From NCBI GenBank assembly GCA_003567075.1, contig PXAU01000072.1, forward strand, positions 1-8,512: 8,512 bases of DNA, in the 5' to 3' direction. The stretch's first letter is position 1, and every line of letters begins with the position of its first letter. Made by a program: the position numbers and the translations under genes. The stretch comes from Trueperaceae bacterium. GTDB lineage: Bacteria > Deinococcota > Deinococci > Deinococcales > Trueperaceae. Positions 4,815 to 8,512 of the stretch are shown piece after piece. Below the pieces are notes generated by a model that did no database searches, was not told the DNA's origin, and saw only the letters and a list, made by a program, of their open reading frames with translations.

Positions 4815-7225
4815 GGTTGGACCTCCTCCGCTCGAAGGCTACCGCGGGCGAGCTGCTCGACCGCGGCCTGCGCATCGCTCGCCAGACGCCTCGAGACGCT
4901 GGCCACGCTGGTGCGGTCCAGGCGCCGCAGGTACGGCTCGATCGTGATCGGCTCCCCGAAGCGCACGTGCACCGGATGGTGGCGGATCCAGACGCGCCCC
5001 TTCGGCAGCGCCTGGGCGGCGCCGGTGATGTGGGCGGGCACGATCGGCGCGCTGGCCGCGAGGGCCAGCAGGCCCAGCGCGCTGTGGAACGGGCGCAGCG
5101 TCCCATCGAGGCTGCGCGTGCCTTCTGGGAAGAAGATCAGCGAGCGGCCGTTGCGCAGCACCTGCGCCGGCAGCGCGATGGCGCGGGCCACGTTGCGGCG
5201 TTGCCGCTCGAAGGGCACGCCGCCGAGGGTGGCGCTGAGGAACCAGGCGACGGCGGGGCGGCGGAACCAGTAGTCCGCCGCCGCGCTTGGATGCGTCTGC
5301 CCCGCGTGGGGCCCGATCGCTGCCAACAGCACGCCGGTATCGACGTGGCTCGTGTGGTTCGCCACCACGATGAACGGGCCGCGCGCAGGCAGCCGCTCGC
5401 TCCCGTCCCAGGCGAGTTCGAGCCGCGCTCTCGCTGCGAGGTGGAGCACGAGCAGGCTGGCGCGGCGCGTGACGAGCTTGTACGTCGGCGTCGTCCACGA
5501 TGTCGCTTGCGCCGGGGTCGCCGAGCGCGTGAGCGCGAGGACCTGCTCGGCGCCGCGCCAGTTCGAGCGCCCGCCGCGGCTCGCCTCGGCGGGCGGACCG
5601 GGGGTCGCGGTGGCGGGGCCGAACGCGCTGCGCTCGGCCGCGGCGTCGTCCGCCTCGAGGGCAGCGTCCATGGCGACGGGCGCGCTGCGTTGCTCGCCCA
5701 TGCGCAGCAGGTGGCGCTCGACGCCGGGCAGGTGGACGTCCTGCACGTAGCGTCGCCAGTCGAGGCCGCGCACGTCGAAGGGGAGCACCGCGCGGTCCTC
5801 CGCCGGCGTGGCACGCCAGGCGCGGTGCACGTTGAACGCCAGGAAACGTGAGCGCCCCTCAGCGTACGGGCCATAGATCGAGGCCATGCCGTGCAACCAC
5901 GTGAGGCGCGCCTTGCGTGCGCTGAGCGCGGAGCGGCGGCGCCGCACCCACTCCGCTCGACCGGAGGTTGTTCGGCCATGGGTCGCTCTGCCGGCGACCG
6001 CATGCTCGAGGAGGCCGTACGCGGCCTCCAGCACGCGCACCGGCAGTAGGTAGCCGAGTTCGAGGCGACGCAGGAAGCGGCGCAACTCCGGCATGGCCAG
6101 GTCCGGCAGGTCACCGTTGGCGCCGGTGCCCGTCCGGCGCAGAGGCGAGCGCCGGTAGTGCTCCTGGACGAGCGCGCGGAACGCCTTCACGCGCAGCGGG
6201 TTGTCGGCGCTGGACGCCACCTGGTAGACGTCGGGCCCGCCACCCTCGTGCGCGAAGGGGATGGCCATCAGCAGCGCGTTGACGACCGCGTCCACCGGGA
6301 CGACGTCGAGGACGGCCTCAGGGTTGCCGGGGAACTCGCTGAGTTGGCCACGGGCGTAGCCGACGATGAGCGGGTCCATCATCCGGTAGCCCTCGATCCA
6401 GCCCGGCGCGGGCGTGCGCAGGGCGCTCTCGATGATCGCCGGGCGCAGGATCAGGCTGGGGACGTCGCCGCGGTGGCGAACGAAGAGCTGCTCGCCGAGC
6501 GCTTTGGTGAAGGTGTACGTGTCGTTCCAGCCGCGCCTCCGTGCCCAGCGCAGGCCCTCGGCGACGAGCTGGTCGTTGCGGACGTGGTCGACGTGCGCCA
6601 GCAGGCGTTCGACCTCGCGGTCGACGTCGAAGGGGTCGGCGCGGTCGGGTCCGTTGGGCGTCCAGTCAGGCGGCAGGTGCGTCTCGAATACGGGGCCGGC
6701 CACGTTGCTCACGTAGCAGGGGGACACGTGGGCCACGAACGGTCGCTTGGTGGCCCCGCGAGCGAACTCGAGCAGCCGCTGCGGCCCGAGCGCGTTGGTC
6801 TGCACCGCCTGGTCGAGCGGCGCGTCGAAGACGGCCAGCGCGCCGTTGCCGATCACGACGTCGACCTCGTCACGCAGCCGCGCGTACGTCGCCGGGTCGA
6901 GCCCCAGCCGGTCGCGGCCGAGCTCGCCTTCGATGGCGACGACCTTCTCGGCGACGAAGGCCTCGAAGGCATCGCCGTGCCGCGCGCGTAGCGCGTCGAA
7001 GGCCGAGGAGGCGAAGACGTCGTCGTGCAGACGCCGTTCGACGCTCACGCGGCGCCCGACGACGTCACTTCGGGGGCGGAGCAGGACGTAGAGGCGGTGG
7101 ACGTCTGGCAGCGCTCGCACGACGGCCTCGATGAGCGCCTTGCCCACGAGGCCGGTGGCGCCCGTCAAGAGGAGCGTCTTCCCAGCGTAGTACCCGCGTC
7201 CGGGGTTGGTGGCAGCCGCGCTCAT
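4811..7225 (-). CDS. Fatty acyl reductase - PlsC-type acyltransferase fusion
   Basis: 804-residue two-domain enzyme. Residues 15-340 match the Male-sterility/FAR reductase family: NADPH loop TGATGLVG (21-28), HVSPCYV (166-172) where FAR1 has HVSTAYA, YTFTK (237-241; Tyr237 and Lys241) where FAR1 has YTYTK, RPAIIES (261-267) and DVVPVDAVVN (307-316). Such enzymes reduce acyl-CoA or acyl-ACP to fatty alcohol. Residues 380-510 may be a diverged FAR C-terminal domain. After an Ala/Pro/Glu-rich linker (about 511-580) comes a PlsC-type acyltransferase: NHTSHVD (623-629, the HX4D motif), PFERQRRNV (671-679), FPEGTRS (699-705) and PIVPAHITGA (727-736). All three core acyltransferase motifs are intact. 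The fusion could supply both AGPS substrates, fatty alcohol and acyl-DHAP; DHAP as acceptor is inferred from context, and glycerol-3-phosphate or lyso-lipid acylation is possible. The ATG at 7225 has no Shine-Dalgarno. The stop overlaps the AGPS ATG by 4 nt. Confidence 0.92.
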   Translation of the reverse strand: MSAAATNPGRGYYAGKTLLLTGATGLVGKALIEAVVRALPDVHRLYVLLRPRSDVVGRRVSVERRLHDDVFASSAFDALRARHGDAFEAFVAEKVVAIEGELGRDRLGLDPATYARLRDEVDVVIGNGALAVFDAPLDQAVQTNALGPQRLLEFARGATKRPFVAHVSPCYVSNVAGPVFETHLPPDWTPNGPDRADPFDVDREVERLLAHVDHVRNDQLVAEGLRWARRRGWNDTYTFTKALGEQLFVRHRGDVPSLILRPAIIESALRTPAPGWIEGYRMMDPLIVGYARGQLSEFPGNPEAVLDVVPVDAVVNALLMAIPFAHEGGGPDVYQVASSADNPLRVKAFRALVQEHYRRSPLRRTGTGANGDLPDLAMPELRRFLRRLELGYLLPVRVLEAAYGLLEHAVAGRATHGRTTSGRAEWVRRRRSALSARKARLTWLHGMASIYGPYAEGRSRFLAFNVHRAWRATPAEDRAVLPFDVRGLDWRRYVQDVHLPGVERHLLRMGEQRSAPVAMDAALEADDAAAERSAFGPATATPGPPAEASRGGRSNWRGAEQVLALTRSATPAQATSWTTPTYKLVTRRASLLVLHLAARARLELAWDGSERLPARGPFIVVANHTSHVDTGVLLAAIGPHAGQTHPSAAADYWFRRPAVAWFLSATLGGVPFERQRRNVARAIALPAQVLRNGRSLIFFPEGTRSLDGTLRPFHSALGLLALAASAPIVPAHITGAAQALPKGRVWIRHHPVHVRFGEPITIEPYLRRLDRTSVASVSRRLASDAQAAVEQLARGSLRAEEVQP
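4821..4829 (-). promoter_or_regulatory. Strong Shine-Dalgarno of the AGPS gene inside the upstream coding end
   Basis: GGAGGAGGT lies 6 nt before the ATG at 4814 and inside the last codons of the FAR-acyltransferase gene. It fixes the AGPS start and is the strongest ribosome-binding site in the window, suggesting the AGPS is translated well even though the genes overlap. Confidence 0.85.
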
Positions 7226-7241
7226 GCTGCGACGCAGTGTA
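7226..7241 (-). promoter_or_regulatory. Candidate -10 box and palindrome just before the ether-lipid operon
   Basis: TACACT lies at 7241-7236, 10 nt before the ATG at 7225, so a transcript would have only a few bases before the start codon. No Shine-Dalgarno and no clear -35 are seen, as expected for a leaderless or near-leaderless mRNA of the type common in Deinococcota. CTGCG-A-CGCAG (7227-7237), a perfect 5-bp inverted repeat, overlaps the -10. The 61-bp gap after the upstream gene also permits read-through from it. Confidence 0.33.
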
Positions 7242-7286
7242 ACGGACGAAGCGGGCTGCGCCGCGGACGGTCGTAGCCCGCGTGAA

Positions 7287-8512
7287 TCAGCGCTCGGCGT
7301 CCGCCGGCCAGGGGTCGTCGAGCCACGGGTACCGCTCGAGGTCGGCGCGCCGCAGGGGGATGCGCTCCATGATCGGCGCCACCGCGCCGGGCGCGGCCAT
7401 GTAGATCACCTCGCCGGCGACGGGGCCGAAGGCGGCATGGAAGTGCTGGATCGACTTCACCACCAGGATCCGGCCGCGCTCCATCCCTATGCCGAAAGCG
7501 GTGAAGGGCTCGAGGCCGAGGACCTGGCCGCGACGGGTGTTCACGATCACGTCGACGCCGCCCTCGACCTGCGGCCCGTCGACGATGCCGTGCACGCGCA
7601 GGTGTGCGGCGTCGCCGGCGGGCTGCGCGTAGGCGCCGTCGGTTTGCGGCCAGTGCTGCACCAGGCCGTCGATCAGACCGGCGACGGTGACGTCGAGATC
7701 GAGCGGTTCGCCGGAGGCGGGACCCATCTTGCCGCCGACGCGCACGCGCAGCTGCGCCCCGACACCGGCGGAGCGCGCCACCCCGAGCGCGATCGGGTCC
7801 CACAGCAGGGCCACCGCGGCGCCCTGGATGCCGCGTTCGATCAGGCGGCGAAGCGCGAAGGTGCTATCCGACGGTGCGCCACCGCCGGCGTTGTCGGCCT
7901 GGTCGGCGATCACGACGGGGCCGGCGACGCGGGCTCGTGCCTCGAGCGCCCGGTCGAGCGCGGCGTCCAACGCCAGCGGGCGGACGCCGGCCTCGAAGCG
8001 CAGGTCGTAGAAGCGCCGCGCCCACGCGTGCGCGAGCCGTTTCGCGAGGGCCTCGTCGCCGTCGGTCACGGCCAGCATCCGGGCGCCTGCGTCGGGCACG
8101 TCGCCCCAGGGGAAGCCGTGGCCGAGGGAGAGCGACAGCACGCCCTGCTCGCGCTCGGCGGCCATCATGGCGTCGACGAACGAGCGCATCGGCTCAGCGG
8201 TCGTGGGGTAGATGCCCATGGTGCGGCAGTCGACCATCGCCATGGTCGGTCGCCCCCGGCCTACGACCGTGTCGGCGACGATGCGGTAGAGGTCGCGCGC
8301 CCGCTCGGCCATGTCGGTGTGCGGGTACTCCTTGTAGATCACGACCGCGTCCGCGTTGTGAAGCATGCGCTCGGTAAGGTGGCAGTGCAGATCGATGTGC
8401 ACGCCGATCACGGCCTGCTTGCCGACGATGGCGCGGACGCGCTCGATGATGTCGCCCTCGGCGTCGTCCTCGCCCTCGGCCACCATCGCGCCGTGCAGGG
8501 GCAGGATGACCG
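7287..8512 (-). CDS. M81 family (MlrC-like) metallopeptidase, C-terminal 407 residues (5' end outside window)
   Basis: The frame is open to the window edge, reading VILPLHGAMVAEGEDD, so the start lies outside and roughly 80-100 N-terminal residues are missing. The fragment matches the M81/MlrC family: LHGAMVAEGEDDAEG, the DLH metal-ligand motif in HIDLHCHLTERM (the family usually reads DLHAN), YPHTDMAE with the second conserved His, DQADNAGGGAPSD of the C-terminal domain, and the final VVKSIQHFHAAFGP. The family is named for Sphingomonas MlrC, a Zn peptidase acting late in microcystin breakdown, but most homologues have unknown substrates, often small peptides or amides, and microcystin should not be assumed. 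The stop is followed after 61 bp by the FAR-acyltransferase gene on the same strand; a functional link is not evident. Confidence 0.93.
   Translation of the reverse strand, partial: VILPLHGAMVAEGEDDAEGDIIERVRAIVGKQAVIGVHIDLHCHLTERMLHNADAVVIYKEYPHTDMAERARDLYRIVADTVVGRGRPTMAMVDCRTMGIYPTTAEPMRSFVDAMMAAEREQGVLSLSLGHGFPWGDVPDAGARMLAVTDGDEALAKRLAHAWARRFYDLRFEAGVRPLALDAALDRALEARARVAGPVVIADQADNAGGGAPSDSTFALRRLIERGIQGAAVALLWDPIALGVARSAGVGAQLRVRVGGKMGPASGEPLDLDVTVAGLIDGLVQHWPQTDGAYAQPAGDAAHLRVHGIVDGPQVEGGVDVIVNTRRGQVLGLEPFTAFGIGMERGRILVVKSIQHFHAAFGPVAGEVIYMAAPGAVAPIMERIPLRRADLERYPWLDDPWPADAER

Noticed and set aside
2739..5273. Very long plus-strand open frame (844 codons) opposite the SDR and AGPS genes, with others at 4760-5851 and 6158-6991
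   Set aside because: Arg-rich, low-complexity translations with no family motif, exactly antisense to well-recognised genes; typical open shadow frames of GC-rich coding DNA.
7287..8512. Microcystin degradation role for the M81 protein
   Set aside because: The family name comes from one member; no other mlr genes are visible and the N-terminus is missing, so the substrate is left open.

Overview
The window is a GC-rich bacterial segment with every recognisable gene on the minus strand. There is no RNA gene, mobile element or CRISPR array. The organism cannot be named from the sequence. An MgtE close in size to the Thermus protein, a LacI regulator, an M81 peptidase, high GC and a possible near-leaderless start would all fit a Deinococcota lineage such as Trueperaceae, but Chloroflexota or Myxococcota are not excluded.

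Layout in transcription order, high to low coordinate: (1) 7287-8512, the C-terminal four fifths of an M81/MlrC-type metallopeptidase, cut by the window edge. (2) 4811-7225, a two-enzyme fusion of an N-terminal fatty acyl reductase (FAR1/2-like) and a C-terminal PlsC-type acyltransferase. (3) 2886-4814, a homologue of alkylglycerone-phosphate synthase (AGPS), the FAD enzyme that makes the ether bond in peroxisomal ether-lipid synthesis. (4) 2044-2889, a short-chain dehydrogenase. (5) 1657-2043, a gene-free regulatory stretch with a promoter and a long structured leader. (6) 265-1656, the magnesium channel MgtE. (7) 131-264, a short intergenic region with a good sigma-70-type promoter overlapped by two tandem near-palindromes. 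(8) 1-130, the start of a LacI-family repressor that runs off the window.

The main result is genes 2-4. They overlap by 4 nt at each junction (ATGA, then TTGA), so they look like one translationally coupled operon. Together they could make 1-alkyl-glycerol-3-phosphate by the animal/peroxisomal route. The reductase half makes the fatty alcohol, the acyltransferase half could make acyl-DHAP, the AGPS swaps the acyl group for the alcohol, and the SDR could reduce the alkyl-DHAP ketone, as the mammalian SDR PexRAP/DHRS7B does. The fusion would carry both enzymes that make AGPS substrates on one chain. Related chemistry is known from myxobacteria (Elb system), so the pathway has a bacterial precedent. 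The gene arrangement here is what deserves attention.

Two regulatory regions also stand out. Ahead of mgtE, the ribosome-binding site and start codon can be buried in a long hairpin, and an alternative helix competes for the same strand, as in a riboswitch expression platform; no known Mg2+ aptamer could be recognised. Ahead of the lacI gene, two adjacent 14-bp operator-like near-palindromes cover the -10 box and start point, consistent with autorepression.
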